From Corynebacterium tuberculostearicum (GTDB lineage Bacteria > Actinomycetota > Actinomycetes > Mycobacteriales > Mycobacteriaceae), in assembly GCF_030503735.1 (NCBI RefSeq), contig NZ_CP073096.1, forward strand, positions 1,116,001 through 1,180,000: 64,000 nt of DNA, read 5' to 3'. The translations under genes were made by a program, and so were the position numbers. Positions 1-10,884 of the stretch are shown in pieces. The notes under the pieces were generated by a model. It had not been told where the DNA came from. It was given only the letters and a program-made list of their open reading frames with translations, and did no database searches. Every line of letters starts with the position of its first letter. Positions within the stretch are counted from its first letter, which is position 1.

Positions 1-74
1 CCGAGCTGAAGGTCCTTTGGCACCGCGCAACGTAAATTGGAAGCAAACCTGGGAACAGTATTTGGCCATGCGAA

Positions 75-102
75 AGCGCCCCCGCAGTGATGCGAGGGCG
101 CT
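75..102 (-). terminator. Rho-independent terminator of eno
   Basis: A 7-bp outer stem (AGCGCCC at 75-81 with GGGCGCT at 96-102) and a 4-bp inner stem are separated by one mismatch around a GTGA loop. Read on the minus strand the hairpin is followed by TTT. It lies directly downstream of the eno stop codon. Bases 1-70 show no gene I can identify. Confidence 0.7.
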
Positions 103-116
103 AAGGAAGGATGCGA

Positions 117-1409
<1,293 letters not shown>

Positions 1410-1484
1410 TCATAAAAATGTTCGCTCTGGACCAGCTGGCCCAGCTACGTTCTCAATTGTTCCAGAAAACTTTGCTGTGTGACA

Positions 1485-2246
1485 CTACTTGGCAGATTGT
1501 GGAACGGAGTAGGCATTGGCGGCGTGTGCAACTTTATGCAAATACTCGCTGGACTGGTTGTAATTTAGGATTGCTTCCTCCCATTGATCTGGGTCAGAGA
1601 GATCTCTGTCACCAAAGCATAAAAGTCCGGCTGCACCGATAGCGGCGTCATCGATCTGGTTGGGATCCGCCTTCCCATCGCCGTTAGCATCAGCACCCAC
1701 CGATTCCCACGTCGTTGGGATAAACTGCATTGGCCCGACGGCGCGATCATATTCCGAATCCCCATCGATTTCGCCATTGTCAGTATCTGGGGTGTGAGCT
1801 GTATTGTTGAGGCCGTCTAGGGCAATGCCGTTAATCGGTGGTTGGGGGTAGCCGGCGTCGTCAAGCTTGGAGGACTTAAACCAATTGCCGTTATAGGTGC
1901 CATGGCGGGTTTCCACGTAGCCGAGTCCCGCGAGGGTATTCCAGCGCAGGTGGCACCCCGGCCACTTTTGCTGAGCGATGAGTTCGGCGTTGCCATAAGC
2001 GCGAAGGGCGGCTGGAGGGATACCTGTCTGCTCAGCTAGGTCAGAGGCCCAGTAGGTGAGCTTATCCGCGGTGCGGCCGGGGGCGTTGACGTCAATGTGG
2101 GCGACCTCTTTGCCTTCAACAGGTGGGATGTTTTCCGGTACGGGCTGCTTAGAAGTACCGTGCCCCGTCAGCAGCCATGCCACTAGCGCGACAATGACGA
2201 CTACGGCGATTCCGCAGCCCCCGAATATCTGCAGCAGCCTCTTCAT
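1485..2246 (-). CDS. Membrane-anchored lytic murein transglycosylase
   Basis: The 253-residue protein has an N-terminal membrane segment (about residues 8-26), a proline-rich linker, and an SLT-type lysozyme-fold domain from about residue 60. The probable catalytic glutamate is in LGYVETRHG. The conserved segment VGPMQFIPTTW and the Asp-rich loop DANGDGKADP, which looks calcium-binding, follow. This family cleaves peptidoglycan glycan strands outside the membrane. The same SLT domain occurs upstream of eno in other corynebacteria. No lipobox cysteine is visible, so a signal anchor is more likely than a lipoprotein. It lies between mazG (11 bp upstream) and eno on the same strand. Confidence 0.82.
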   Translation of the reverse strand: MKRLLQIFGGCGIAVVVIVALVAWLLTGHGTSKQPVPENIPPVEGKEVAHIDVNAPGRTADKLTYWASDLAEQTGIPPAALRAYGNAELIAQQKWPGCHLRWNTLAGLGYVETRHGTYNGNWFKSSKLDDAGYPQPPINGIALDGLNNTAHTPDTDNGEIDGDSEYDRAVGPMQFIPTTWESVGADANGDGKADPNQIDDAAIGAAGLLCFGDRDLSDPDQWEEAILNYNQSSEYLHKVAHAANAYSVPQSAK

Positions 2247-2257
2247 GAGATGCCATC

Positions 2258-2845
2258 CTACATTTTCTTTCCTTCACGCCATAGACGCTCTTGCGTGTCA
2301 ACGTCGACTATCTCCGTCGTCCCATCAAACAAGTATGGGGCGCGAGCGCGCATTTTGTTAACGAAGCTTTTGGCAACGTCATCGAGCGAGAAAGCGGAGA
2401 TTTCTGCATGGAAAAGGACTTGCAAGAAAATATCGCCGAGCTCCTTGAGTACTTCGCTCTCTGGCTCGCGATTGCGCACAGCAGCGGCGAATTCGGCAGA
2501 CTCTTCCTCGAGGTATGGCAAGAGGGAGGTATGGGTTTGCTCTCGTTCCCACTGCCCGATGCGCCGCGCGGTGGCCATGGTCCGGCGCGCCTGCATGACT
2601 GGATCCGCGAGGGATTCGGCACGGATGACTGGCTCTCCAGTAGCTAGGCGAGCCCGGGTTTCAGGTTCGTGTTCGTCGGTGCTGACCAAGGTTCCGGTGG
2701 CATCCTCCCCTACTAGGAGATCGGAAAAATTCCACCGCACGGAAACCGGCACTTCACCGGTGAAGTAAACGGGGCCACGCAGCTTCCCGTGTGCCTGCAT
2801 TGGGACCATGGTGGGCCAGCGTTCATCGAGCAACAGCACAGTCAT
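2258..2845 (-). CDS. mazG: MazG-family nucleoside triphosphate pyrophosphohydrolase
   Basis: The 195-residue product hydrolyses NTPs or (p)ppGpp-type nucleotides to monophosphates and is usually a house-cleaning enzyme. The all-alpha MazG core occupies the C-terminal half, with the metal-binding EEESAE (113-118) and ELGD (135-138) motifs. The first ~80 residues form an actinobacterial N-terminal extension that I cannot assign. ATG 2845 is chosen over an upstream GTG. A -10-like TAGACT (2854-2859, minus strand) ends 8 nt before it, which suggests a leaderless transcript. It is divergent from lysI. Confidence 0.88.
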   Translation of the reverse strand: MTVLLLDERWPTMVPMQAHGKLRGPVYFTGEVPVSVRWNFSDLLVGEDATGTLVSTDEHEPETRARLATGEPVIRAESLADPVMQARRTMATARRIGQWEREQTHTSLLPYLEEESAEFAAAVRNREPESEVLKELGDIFLQVLFHAEISAFSLDDVAKSFVNKMRARAPYLFDGTTEIVDVDTQERLWREGKKM

Positions 2846-2902
2846 GGGCACAAAGTCTAGCCCGAGTTCCCATTATGGGGCTATTCAAGGTATTTTAGGC
2901 CA

Positions 2903-4378
2903 ATGACCTCCAGCCAGAATAAATCCCACTCCGTGACGTTGTGGACCCTCGTCGCGCTGATCATCGGTTCCACCGTGGGCGCGGGCATTTTCTCGCTGCC
3001 ACAAAACATTGCCTCCGTTGCCGGCCCGGGCGCGATGCTCATTGGATGGTTGGTAGCGGGCATCGGCATGCTCTCTGTGGCTTTTGTGTTCCAGATTTTG
3101 GCCCGCCGCAAGCCGCACCTTGATTCTGGCGTCTATTCCTATGTGCGCGCCGGCCTGGGCGATTTTATTGGTTTTACCTCGGGCTGGGGCTACTGGCTGG
3201 GCTCCGTTATGGCGCAGGTGGGCTATGCCACGCTCTTTTTCAATACCCTGGGGCATTACCTGCCGCTTTTCGACGCCGACCATCACTGGACCTCCGCTAT
3301 TGCCGTATCCCTGCTGTCGTGGGGCATTTTTGCTGTCCTGGCGCGCGGCATTAAGCAAGCGGCCTTCATGAACTTGGTCACCACGATTGCCAAGATTGTG
3401 CCCATCCTCGCCTTCGTTGTACTCATCGCTTTTCTGGGGTTCAGCTGGGATAAATTCACGTTGGATTTCTGGGGGCGCGCTTCAGAGGCCAGCGTTTTCG
3501 AGCAGGTCCAGGGAATTATGCTCTTTACGGTCTGGGTTTTTATCGGTGTAGAGGGCGCCTCCGTCTATTCCAAGCAGGCCGCTAAGCGCACCGATGTTGG
3601 CCGCGCCACCGTCATTGGCTTCTTCTCCGTGCTGGCGCTCTTGGTCTCCGTTTCCACGTTGAGCTTTGGCGTGATGACGAAGGAGGAGTTGGCTGCGCTG
3701 CCCGATAATTCCATGGCGTCCGTACTTACTGAGGTCATCGGCCCATGGGGCGGTGCGCTGGTGTCTATTGGACTGTGCTTGTCCGTTCTGGGGGCCTACG
3801 TGTCTTGGCAGATGCTGTGTGCCGAGCCCATCGTGATGATGGCCATCGACGGGCTGATTCCCCGCCGCATCGGTACCATCAACGTGGCAGGTGCGCCGTG
3901 GGTAGCGCAGCTGATTTCTACGATGGCAATCCAGCTATTCATTATCGTTTTCTACCTCAACGAGGCGTCCTATAACGCCATGGTGCAGCTGGCCACCATC
4001 ATGTACCTGCTGCCCTATATCTTCTCTTCCCTCTACCTACTGCTTCTGGCGCTACGCGGCAAGGGGCTGTCCCACCCACAGGCGGGTATCGAATTTGACC
4101 TTTCAGGGCCAGAGGTAAGCCGTAAAGAAAACCGCAAGCACCTAGCCATCGCTTTGCTCGCTTTTATCTATTCGCTGTGGCTAATTTACGCGGCCGATCC
4201 CGTCTACGTGCTGCTCGGCGCACTAGCCGTAGTCCCAGGCCTAATCCCATATGTCGGCACTCGGATTTGGAAGAAGGAACGCATTTTCAACACCTTCGAG
4301 TGGTGCGTGGTGGCCCTTGTTTTGGCCGGTGCCACTACCGCCATTTGGGGCTTAAGCACCGGCTGGCTCACGCTCTAG
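2903..4378 (+). CDS. lysI: L-lysine permease, APA superfamily
   Basis: The 491-residue membrane protein has about 12-13 hydrophobic segments. Its start (IIGSTVGAGIFSLPQNIASV) and SWQMLCAEP region closely follow the LysI lysine-uptake permease of C. glutamicum and the basic amino acid antiporters (ArcD type). GSTVGAGIF is the substrate-binding helix 1 motif of the APA fold. It would import lysine across the cytoplasmic membrane. Lysine as substrate is inferred from similarity; arginine/ornithine exchange is the main alternative. The gene stands alone, divergent from mazG. Its stop abuts the convergent mfd stop with no space for a terminator. Confidence 0.88.
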   Translation: MTSSQNKSHSVTLWTLVALIIGSTVGAGIFSLPQNIASVAGPGAMLIGWLVAGIGMLSVAFVFQILARRKPHLDSGVYSYVRAGLGDFIGFTSGWGYWLGSVMAQVGYATLFFNTLGHYLPLFDADHHWTSAIAVSLLSWGIFAVLARGIKQAAFMNLVTTIAKIVPILAFVVLIAFLGFSWDKFTLDFWGRASEASVFEQVQGIMLFTVWVFIGVEGASVYSKQAAKRTDVGRATVIGFFSVLALLVSVSTLSFGVMTKEELAALPDNSMASVLTEVIGPWGGALVSIGLCLSVLGAYVSWQMLCAEPIVMMAIDGLIPRRIGTINVAGAPWVAQLISTMAIQLFIIVFYLNEASYNAMVQLATIMYLLPYIFSSLYLLLLALRGKGLSHPQAGIEFDLSGPEVSRKENRKHLAIALLAFIYSLWLIYAADPVYVLLGALAVVPGLIPYVGTRIWKKERIFNTFEWCVVALVLAGATTAIWGLSTGWLTL

Positions 4379-7300
4379 CTACTCCCCTACGCTGACCACG
4401 TTCGAGGTGGACGTTGCACCGCTGACGTTAATGGGCTCGACATCGAAAAGCGCGCTTAAGAAGTCCGCGGCCCACTGAATGAGCTCAGTATCTCGCAGCT
4501 TCGACGAGGTGACATTGCGTCCCGCCTTGGGGAACGGCACGTTAATGGCCTTCGCTGCCGCACGGAAGCTAGAGCCAGGATATAGGCGCTTGAGACGCAC
4601 CTGCTTGGAATCCGGCAGCTCGACGGGGTGGAACTTGATGCGAGTGCCCTGCACGGTGATATCGGAAATACCGGCACGGCGAGCTTGGTGGCGCAGGCGG
4701 GCAACCGAAAGCAACCGCAGGACCTCTTGCGGCAATGGGCCGAAACGGTCTTCCATCTCCTCAATGACAGCCTTGAGGTCATCATTGTTTTGCGAGGCCG
4801 CAAGCTTGCGGTAGACCTCCAAGCGCAGGCGCTCGGAATCGATATAGGCCTCCGGGATATGCGCGTCCACGGGGAGATCGATACGAATTTCCTTCGGGCC
4901 TTCATCGGTAACGGTGGGGGCCTCGCCGCGGGCGAGCGATTTGAAAGTCTCTACTGCCTCGCCAACGAGACGCACGTAAAGATCGAAGCCCACACCAGCA
5001 ATGTGACCGGACTGTTGGGCGCCAAGTACGTTGCCGGCACCGCGCATCTCCAGGTCCTTCATGGCTACAGCCATGCCGGCGCCGAGGTCATTGTTTTGGG
5101 CGATGGTAGCCATGCGGTCATAGGAGGTTTCCGTAAGCGTAGCGCCCTTTGGATATAGGAAGTAGGCATAACCGCGCTCGCGGGAGCGACCCACGCGCCC
5201 GCGCAACTGGTGTAGCTGCGATAGGCCCATGTGGTGGGCGTTTTCCACAATCAGGGTATTGGCATTGGCGATATCCAAGCCCGTTTCCACGATGGTGGTA
5301 CATACCAAGACGTCATATTCGCGGTCCCAGAAGCCTTGGACGGTCTGCTCAAGAACATCCTCATTCATTTGCCCGTGCGCGACGACGACGCGGGCCTCAG
5401 GCACCAAGTCACGCAGCTCGCGGGCCTTCTTCTCTATGTCAGAGACCTTATTGTGAATGAAAAAGGTTTGGCCATCGCGTAGCAGCTCGCGGCGGATAGC
5501 TGCGGCTACCTGCTTGTCCTCGTAAGCGCCAACGTAGGTCAGCACTGGGTGCCGGTCCTCTGGCGGGGTAAGGATGGTGGACATCTCGCGGATGCCAGCC
5601 ATAGACATCTCTAGGGTGCGCGGGATAGGTGTAGCAGACATGGTAAGCACGTCCACGCTAGCTTTAAGCGCCTTGATGTGTTCCTTGTGCTCCACGCCGA
5701 AGCGCTGCTCCTCGTCCACGACGATAAGACCGAGGTTTTTCCAATGCACGCCGGTCTGTAGGAGGCGGTGCGTGCCGACGACGATATCAACGCTGCCATC
5801 GGCCAAGCCCTTGAAGATTTCCTTGGCTTCCTTTTTCGAGGTAAAGCGCGAGAGCACCTCTATCTTGACGGGGAAGCCGGTCATGCGCTCGCTGAAGGTA
5901 TCAAAGTGCTGCTGTGCTAGCAGCGTGGTGGGCACGAGGACGGCCACCTGCATGCCGTCTTGCACGGCCTTGAAGGCAGCGCGGATGGCCACCTCAGTTT
6001 TGCCGTAGCCCACATCGCCGACGACGACGCGGTCCATCGGCACCGTGGATTCCATGTCCTGCTTGACGGCATCGATGGCCAGCATCTGGTCTTCGGTCTC
6101 GACGAAGGGGAAATTATCCTCCATCTCCGCCTGCCATGGATTATCTGGGGAGAATTGGTGGCCCGGCGCGGCCTGGCGCTTGGCGTAAAGCTCGACGAGC
6201 TCGCCGGCGATTTCGCGCACGGCAGCACGGGCCTTCTTCTTGGTATTCTTCCAGTCGGAACCGCCCATCTTAGAAAGGTGGGGCGATTCGCCACCGGTGT
6301 ACTTGCTCAGCAGATCCAGCGAGTCCATGGGCACCCAGAGTTGATCGGCGGGCTGGCCGCGCTTGGAGGGTGCGTATTCGAGCACGATGTATTCGCGGCG
6401 GCTGGTCTCATCGCCGGACTGGATGGTGCGCTCGGCCATCTTCAGGAATTTGCCGATGCCATGGGTTTCGTGCACCACGAAATCGCCTTGCTTGAGCGCG
6501 AGCGGATCAACCTTATTGCGACGCTTGGCGGGGCGCCGCTTCGCTTCGGCGATATCACCTACGCGGTTGCCGGTCAGGTCCGTCTCAGTTACGACGACCA
6601 GCGGAAGGGCTTCGGCGTCCTTGGGCTTTTTCACCTTGGGAAATACGAGGCCGGCGTGGCTCAGCGCCTGGTAAAGCGTGACTTCCCCGGCGGTGGGTTC
6701 CCAGCCGGGGGTAGCCACCTTGGTACGGATTCCCTTTTCCGCGAAGCGATCCACCATGCGCTTGATGGCACCTTGGGCCGGCGTAATAAAAGCGGCGCGG
6801 CCCCCCGCGTTGGTATGCGCGAGCAGCTGGGCCATCATGGCGTCGATTTCTTCAATATTGCCACGCGGGGTGGGGCCAGGTTCGAATTCGAGGGGCAGCG
6901 TCTCTTCTTCTGGGGCTGCCAGCATTCCTGGCGGCGAGTAGGTCCACAAAGGAAGCCCGGATTCACGAATGGTGACCTCGAGCGATTCATAGGAGCGATA
7001 GCTGGACGCCTCTGTGTCGAGACCTTCAGTGGCCAACGGACCATCAGCTCCCATGGCTGCGGCTTCCCAACCGGCGGCAAGGAATTCCGCATCGGTCTTT
7101 TCTAGATCCGCAACGCGGCGACGAATCTTTTCCGGAGCGACCATCACCACGTGCGTGGTGGGGCGCAGGAATTCGGGGAGGGTGATCATGGGTGCGTCGG
7201 AAAGCGCGGGCAGGAGTGCCTCCATACCTTCGGCCGGCATGCTTTCACTGACTTTAGTCAATAGCTCAACCAAGGCGGGGTTGCCGGGGTGCTTGACCGC

Positions 7301-8017
7301 AAGATCGGCCGCGCGTTCGGCGATGTCACCCGTAATGGGTAGCTCGCGAGCAGGGAAAATATCTACTCGCCCCACCTCGATTTCCGGGATGGTGCGCTGG
7401 TCAGCTACGGAGAATTGGCGGATATCGGTAATTTCATCGCCCCAAAACTCCACGCGAACTGGGTAATCAAGAGTGGTGGGGAAAATATCGATAATGCCAC
7501 CGCGGGTAGCGTACTCGCCGCGCTTTGCCACCATGTCAACATGCTTATAGGAGCGGAATTCAAGCTCGCGGACCACCTCATCAAAGTCATAGTCGTGGTC
7601 CTCTTCTAAATGGACGGGAGCTCGGCCTTCTACCTCTTTGAGGATGGGTTGGGATAAGCCACGGGCAGCGGTGACGATAACCTGCAACCAATCGAGGTTG
7701 TGCAAAACCTCAGCGCGGCGGCCGATGATGTCTACGCCTGGGCTCAGGCGCTCGTGTGGCAACGTCTCCCATGCGGGGAACATGGCTACCTTCTCCCCTA
7801 GCATCGCCGTCAGCTCCGCGGTAAGATCTTCCGCCTCGCGGCTCGTGGCGGTCACCACGAGGACCGGAGCATGGTGGGCCAAGGTTCCCAAGGCCCACGG
7901 CCGAGACTGATCTACGCCCGTAATGTGAAGGTCTTCCCCCACATGGGAAATCATGCCCTTGAGCTTGGGATCCGAGGCCGCTACCTTCAGCAGGCCGGCC
8001 AGCATTGGCGTTGCCAT
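4379..8017 (-). CDS. mfd: Transcription-repair coupling factor Mfd
   Basis: The 1212-residue protein removes RNA polymerase stalled at DNA lesions and recruits UvrA. All expected parts are present in order: UvrB-like UvrA-binding region, RNAP-interaction domain (around QGDFVVHETHGIGKF), RecG-like helicase core with Walker A GDVGYGKTE, DEEQ box (VVDEEQRFG), SATPIPRT and LRGRVGR, and a C-terminal TRCF domain. Length is normal for the family. The start codon lies directly after the stop of the upstream tetR gene, so the two are probably co-transcribed. It is convergent with lysI. Confidence 0.97.
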   Translation of the reverse strand: MATPMLAGLLKVAASDPKLKGMISHVGEDLHITGVDQSRPWALGTLAHHAPVLVVTATSREAEDLTAELTAMLGEKVAMFPAWETLPHERLSPGVDIIGRRAEVLHNLDWLQVIVTAARGLSQPILKEVEGRAPVHLEEDHDYDFDEVVRELEFRSYKHVDMVAKRGEYATRGGIIDIFPTTLDYPVRVEFWGDEITDIRQFSVADQRTIPEIEVGRVDIFPARELPITGDIAERAADLAVKHPGNPALVELLTKVSESMPAEGMEALLPALSDAPMITLPEFLRPTTHVVMVAPEKIRRRVADLEKTDAEFLAAGWEAAAMGADGPLATEGLDTEASSYRSYESLEVTIRESGLPLWTYSPPGMLAAPEEETLPLEFEPGPTPRGNIEEIDAMMAQLLAHTNAGGRAAFITPAQGAIKRMVDRFAEKGIRTKVATPGWEPTAGEVTLYQALSHAGLVFPKVKKPKDAEALPLVVVTETDLTGNRVGDIAEAKRRPAKRRNKVDPLALKQGDFVVHETHGIGKFLKMAERTIQSGDETSRREYIVLEYAPSKRGQPADQLWVPMDSLDLLSKYTGGESPHLSKMGGSDWKNTKKKARAAVREIAGELVELYAKRQAAPGHQFSPDNPWQAEMEDNFPFVETEDQMLAIDAVKQDMESTVPMDRVVVGDVGYGKTEVAIRAAFKAVQDGMQVAVLVPTTLLAQQHFDTFSERMTGFPVKIEVLSRFTSKKEAKEIFKGLADGSVDIVVGTHRLLQTGVHWKNLGLIVVDEEQRFGVEHKEHIKALKASVDVLTMSATPIPRTLEMSMAGIREMSTILTPPEDRHPVLTYVGAYEDKQVAAAIRRELLRDGQTFFIHNKVSDIEKKARELRDLVPEARVVVAHGQMNEDVLEQTVQGFWDREYDVLVCTTIVETGLDIANANTLIVENAHHMGLSQLHQLRGRVGRSRERGYAYFLYPKGATLTETSYDRMATIAQNNDLGAGMAVAMKDLEMRGAGNVLGAQQSGHIAGVGFDLYVRLVGEAVETFKSLARGEAPTVTDEGPKEIRIDLPVDAHIPEAYIDSERLRLEVYRKLAASQNNDDLKAVIEEMEDRFGPLPQEVLRLLSVARLRHQARRAGISDITVQGTRIKFHPVELPDSKQVRLKRLYPGSSFRAAAKAINVPFPKAGRNVTSSKLRDTELIQWAADFLSALFDVEPINVSGATSTSNVVSVGE

Positions 8018-8623
8018 CTATTTGCCTCCTAGCTTGGGCTTTACTTCCATACCGGATAAACCATTCCAGCATAGATTGACAATATGCGCGGCGACGACTT
8101 CCTTATCCGGGCTGCGCTCATCCAACCACCATTGCGCTGTAGTCGATACCATTCCCACCAGCGCTTGGGCGTAAATATCCGCCAAATCCGGTTGGATTCC
8201 ACGGTGCTCAAAAGCTTCGCGCAAAATATAGGAAACCTGGCCCACAGCGGAGTTCAACAGCGTGGAAAAGCTGCGCTCATCACCTGGCTTGGCGTCGCGC
8301 ACCAAGATAAGAAAGCCATCGGTTTCTTCTTCGACATAAGCCAAAATGGCCATCACTGCCTGCTCGATTCGCTCGCGCCAGCTGCCGGTTTCCAAAGAAT
8401 CAGTAATGACCTTTTCCAAGGCCAACATCTCGCGGTCGATCACCACCGCGTAGAGGCCTTCCTTTCCCCCAAAGTGTTCATAGACAACGGGCTTAGATAC
8501 CCCGGCGCGGGCAGCAATTTCTTCCACGCTGGTTCCTTCAAACCCCAATTCCGCAAATGCGGCGCGTCCGATGGAAATAAGTTGTTCGCGGCGTTCGCGG
8601 CCGGTCATCCTTTGTCGAGCCAT
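8018..8623 (-). CDS. TetR/AcrR-family transcriptional regulator
   Basis: The protein has about 201 residues. An N-terminal helix-turn-helix (EEIAARAGVSKPVVYEHFGG) is followed by an all-helical ligand/dimerisation domain. The DNA-binding part is typical of TetR repressors; the ligand is unknown. ATG 8623 is preferred over an upstream GTG at 8647 because a -10-like TAGGGT ends 7 nt before it. It is followed without a gap by mfd, an arrangement seen in several corynebacteria, so it may be co-transcribed with the repair gene. No clear operator palindrome was found upstream. It faces away from the tRNA-Gln gene. Confidence 0.88.
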   Translation of the reverse strand: MARQRMTGRERREQLISIGRAAFAELGFEGTSVEEIAARAGVSKPVVYEHFGGKEGLYAVVIDREMLALEKVITDSLETGSWRERIEQAVMAILAYVEEETDGFLILVRDAKPGDERSFSTLLNSAVGQVSYILREAFEHRGIQPDLADIYAQALVGMVSTTAQWWLDERSPDKEVVAAHIVNLCWNGLSGMEVKPKLGGK

Positions 8624-8705
8624 GCCCTCTACCCTATCCTTAGCCACGCAATTTGTGATTTACCCGGGTGCGTCAGGTACGCTATGCGTACAGCTTCGGC
8701 TGTGT

Positions 8706-8777
8706 TTCCCCATGGTGTAATCGGCAACACTACGGTTTTTGGTACCGTCATTCTAGGTTCGAGTCCTGGTGGGGAAG
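8706..8777 (+). tRNA. tRNA-Gln (anticodon TTG)
   Basis: The 72-nt cloverleaf can be folded by eye. The acceptor is TTCCCCA (8706-8712) with TGGGGAA (8770-8776) and a G discriminator. The anticodon stem is ACGGT/ACCGT with loop TTTTGGT, giving anticodon TTG for CAA codons. The T arm contains GGTTCGAGTCC. CCA is not encoded. A T-rich stretch (8779-8790) follows and probably ends transcription. The 3' end lies 4 bp from the stop codon of the convergent TRIC-family gene. Confidence 0.95.
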
Positions 8778-8781
8778 CTTT

Positions 8782-9498
8782 TTAGTTTTTCTTCCGACCG
8801 CGGTGAAAGCCTTTTAGCTCGGCTTTCTTTGCAATCGCAGCCACCTGTGCGGCGGTGTAGTTAACGGGTGCGACGCCAGCACGGGGAAGTACCCAGCCGC
8901 GCCAGTAAGACAGGATGGCCATGCCGCTGCCAACGAGGGGCGAGATAATCATGCCGAGGGCGAATTGGCCATAATGGGCAAAAGTCACCATAACGATGCC
9001 GGTCAGAATTGATGGCACGGCATAGAGGGGGCTGCCACCGAAGATGGACGGGATTTGCCCAGAGGCAATATCGCGGACCATGCCGCCGCCGACCGCAGTT
9101 AGCACTCCCAAGAACACGCACGGGATAAGCGGCATGCCGTGCGTGAGCGCCTTGACGCATCCGGTGGTGGACCAGACGCCGAGAATAATGGCATCGCCGT
9201 GTTCGCGAAAAATTTCCCATGCCTTGCCTTTGAGATCGGTAAGGAATGCGATGAGCGCACCCACACAGGCAAGCCCCAGGTACCACGGATCGGCAATGGC
9301 GGCCGCTGCCCCATCGGCAATGAGCATATCGCGAAGCATGCCGCCGGCCAGCCCGGAGAAAAGAGCAAGGAATACAAATCCAACGATGTCGAATTCGCGG
9401 CGGCGGGCGATCGTGCCGCCGATGATGCCATTCAATGCCACACCGAGGAGATCAAAGGCCTGATAGAGCGAATTGATTAGAGGATCGACATCGTGCAT
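8782..9498 (-). CDS. TRIC-family (UPF0126) membrane protein
   Basis: The 238-residue integral membrane protein has about seven hydrophobic segments. Two internally repeated halves each carry the family glycine motif (GGMLRD in the first, GGGMVRD in the second). Prokaryotic TRIC proteins form trimeric monovalent-cation channels; the physiological ion here is unknown. The C-terminal ~35 residues are Lys/Arg-rich and presumably cytoplasmic. It runs towards tRNA-Gln and ends 4 bp from it. Confidence 0.88.
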   Translation of the reverse strand: MHDVDPLINSLYQAFDLLGVALNGIIGGTIARRREFDIVGFVFLALFSGLAGGMLRDMLIADGAAAAIADPWYLGLACVGALIAFLTDLKGKAWEIFREHGDAIILGVWSTTGCVKALTHGMPLIPCVFLGVLTAVGGGMVRDIASGQIPSIFGGSPLYAVPSILTGIVMVTFAHYGQFALGMIISPLVGSGMAILSYWRGWVLPRAGVAPVNYTAAQVAAIAKKAELKGFHRGRKKN

Positions 9499-9620
9499 GA
9501 TTCTTAGGCCTCCTGCCGCACGGGTAGAATTTCGGCGTGACTGCGACCGCGTTTTAGTCTCCGACGTGTCAGCATGGCTCTTATTTAACCAACTCGTTTC
9601 TCTGAAAGATCGCTTTTCCC

Positions 9621-10817
9621 ATGTCTAAATCCAATGCCCGGTATTTCATCTGGTCCAATGGCCTGCAAAATTTGGGCGATCAGATTGTTGCCGCCAAGAC
9701 GGTTTTGCCTGCACTTTTCAGTGCGGCCGGCGTGCCAGCATTCTTTACCGGTTTGCTCACCCCCATCCGCGAGTCAGGCTCGATGCTGCCGCAGGCGGCG
9801 CTGACCCCGTGGGTGACTACATACCGGGCCCGCAAGCGCCTGTGGATTATCGGTTCGCTTGGCCAGGCGGTAGCTGCCGCGGTCATCGCGCTAGCGGCAT
9901 TCTTTACCCGCGGGGTAGTACTCGGCGTGGTGGCGCTTGTGGCCTTGGCGGCCCTCTCGCTTTTTCGCGCCCTGTGCTCGATTGCGGGCAAGGACGTGCA
10001 GGCTCGCACCATTTCCAAGGGCGCGCGTGGCCGAGTGACCGGAAGTGCGGCCGCGCTCGGTGGCGGTGCTACCTTGCTTACCGGAATTATCCTTTACTTT
10101 TTAGGCGAGCTCAGCATCCCCATGATGGGCGCGGTACTCGCCATCGGCGCGGCCACGTGGGCCATTGCCGCGTGGGTCTTTTCGCACGTGGACGAGCCGG
10201 TGCCAGAGGAGGCCGAAGGGGGCATCGATAAGCACTGGTGGCAAGATACCTGGCAGCTTTTTACTAGTGATAGGCAATTTCGCAATTTCGTCATTGTCCG
10301 CGCGCTTCTTTTGGTCTCGGCGCTATCTACCTCTTTTATCGTATTGCTCAGCAGCAACCTTTCCGGGCTCTACGGCTTCGTGCTTGCCTCGGGGCTGGCC
10401 TCGCTGGTAGGCGGGCGTATTTCCGGTGTCTATTCGGATAAGTCCTCTAAGAACACCATGGCTGTGGGCGCGGCCGTGGCATCCGTCGTGCTGGTGCTTT
10501 TGGTGGCCAGCTCGCATTGGGCCCCGGATGGAGTCAATGCCTGGGTCATGCCTATAGGTTTCTTTGCGGTTAACCTCGCGCATACCGCCATCCGCGTGGC
10601 GCGAAAGACCTACGTGGTGGATATGGCTGGCGGCGATAAGCGCACCCAATATGTGGGTGCTGCGAATACGATGATGGGCGTCATTTTGCTTATCGTGGGT
10701 GGTATTTCCTCCGTTGTAGCGCTTGCCGGGCCGGAGGCGGCGCTGCTATTCCTTGCCCTCATCGGTTTTATCGGTGTGTGGCGCGCCCGCGGCCTGAAGG
10801 AGGTTTCTCACACATAA
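9621..10817 (+). CDS. Major facilitator superfamily transporter
   Basis: The 398-residue protein has about 12 predicted membrane segments and a central cytoplasmic loop around residues 195-210 (VPEEAEGGIDKHWW). The spacing fits an MFS carrier. No substrate-diagnostic motif was recognised and the usual loop 2-3 signature is weak (TTYRARKRLW). ATG 9621 has only a weak ribosome binding site. It lies upstream of glmU on the same strand with a 67-bp gap. Function beyond membrane transport is not assignable. Confidence 0.72.
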   Translation: MSKSNARYFIWSNGLQNLGDQIVAAKTVLPALFSAAGVPAFFTGLLTPIRESGSMLPQAALTPWVTTYRARKRLWIIGSLGQAVAAAVIALAAFFTRGVVLGVVALVALAALSLFRALCSIAGKDVQARTISKGARGRVTGSAAALGGGATLLTGIILYFLGELSIPMMGAVLAIGAATWAIAAWVFSHVDEPVPEEAEGGIDKHWWQDTWQLFTSDRQFRNFVIVRALLLVSALSTSFIVLLSSNLSGLYGFVLASGLASLVGGRISGVYSDKSSKNTMAVGAAVASVVLVLLVASSHWAPDGVNAWVMPIGFFAVNLAHTAIRVARKTYVVDMAGGDKRTQYVGAANTMMGVILLIVGGISSVVALAGPEAALLFLALIGFIGVWRARGLKEVSHT

Positions 10818-10884
10818 ATTGCACTTGGGCTATAGGATGTAGTCCGGATAATAATCAGACTCAACCCCAGGAGTTCAATAACCC

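Noticed and set aside
1..70. A short open frame on the minus strand starting at base 70 (ATGGCCAAA)
   Set aside because: It runs off the window edge after 23 codons, has no family match and no clear ribosome binding site, so it cannot be supported.
5960..7105. A 381-residue open frame on the plus strand inside mfd
   Set aside because: It is antisense to a conserved gene and has no homology-like motif.
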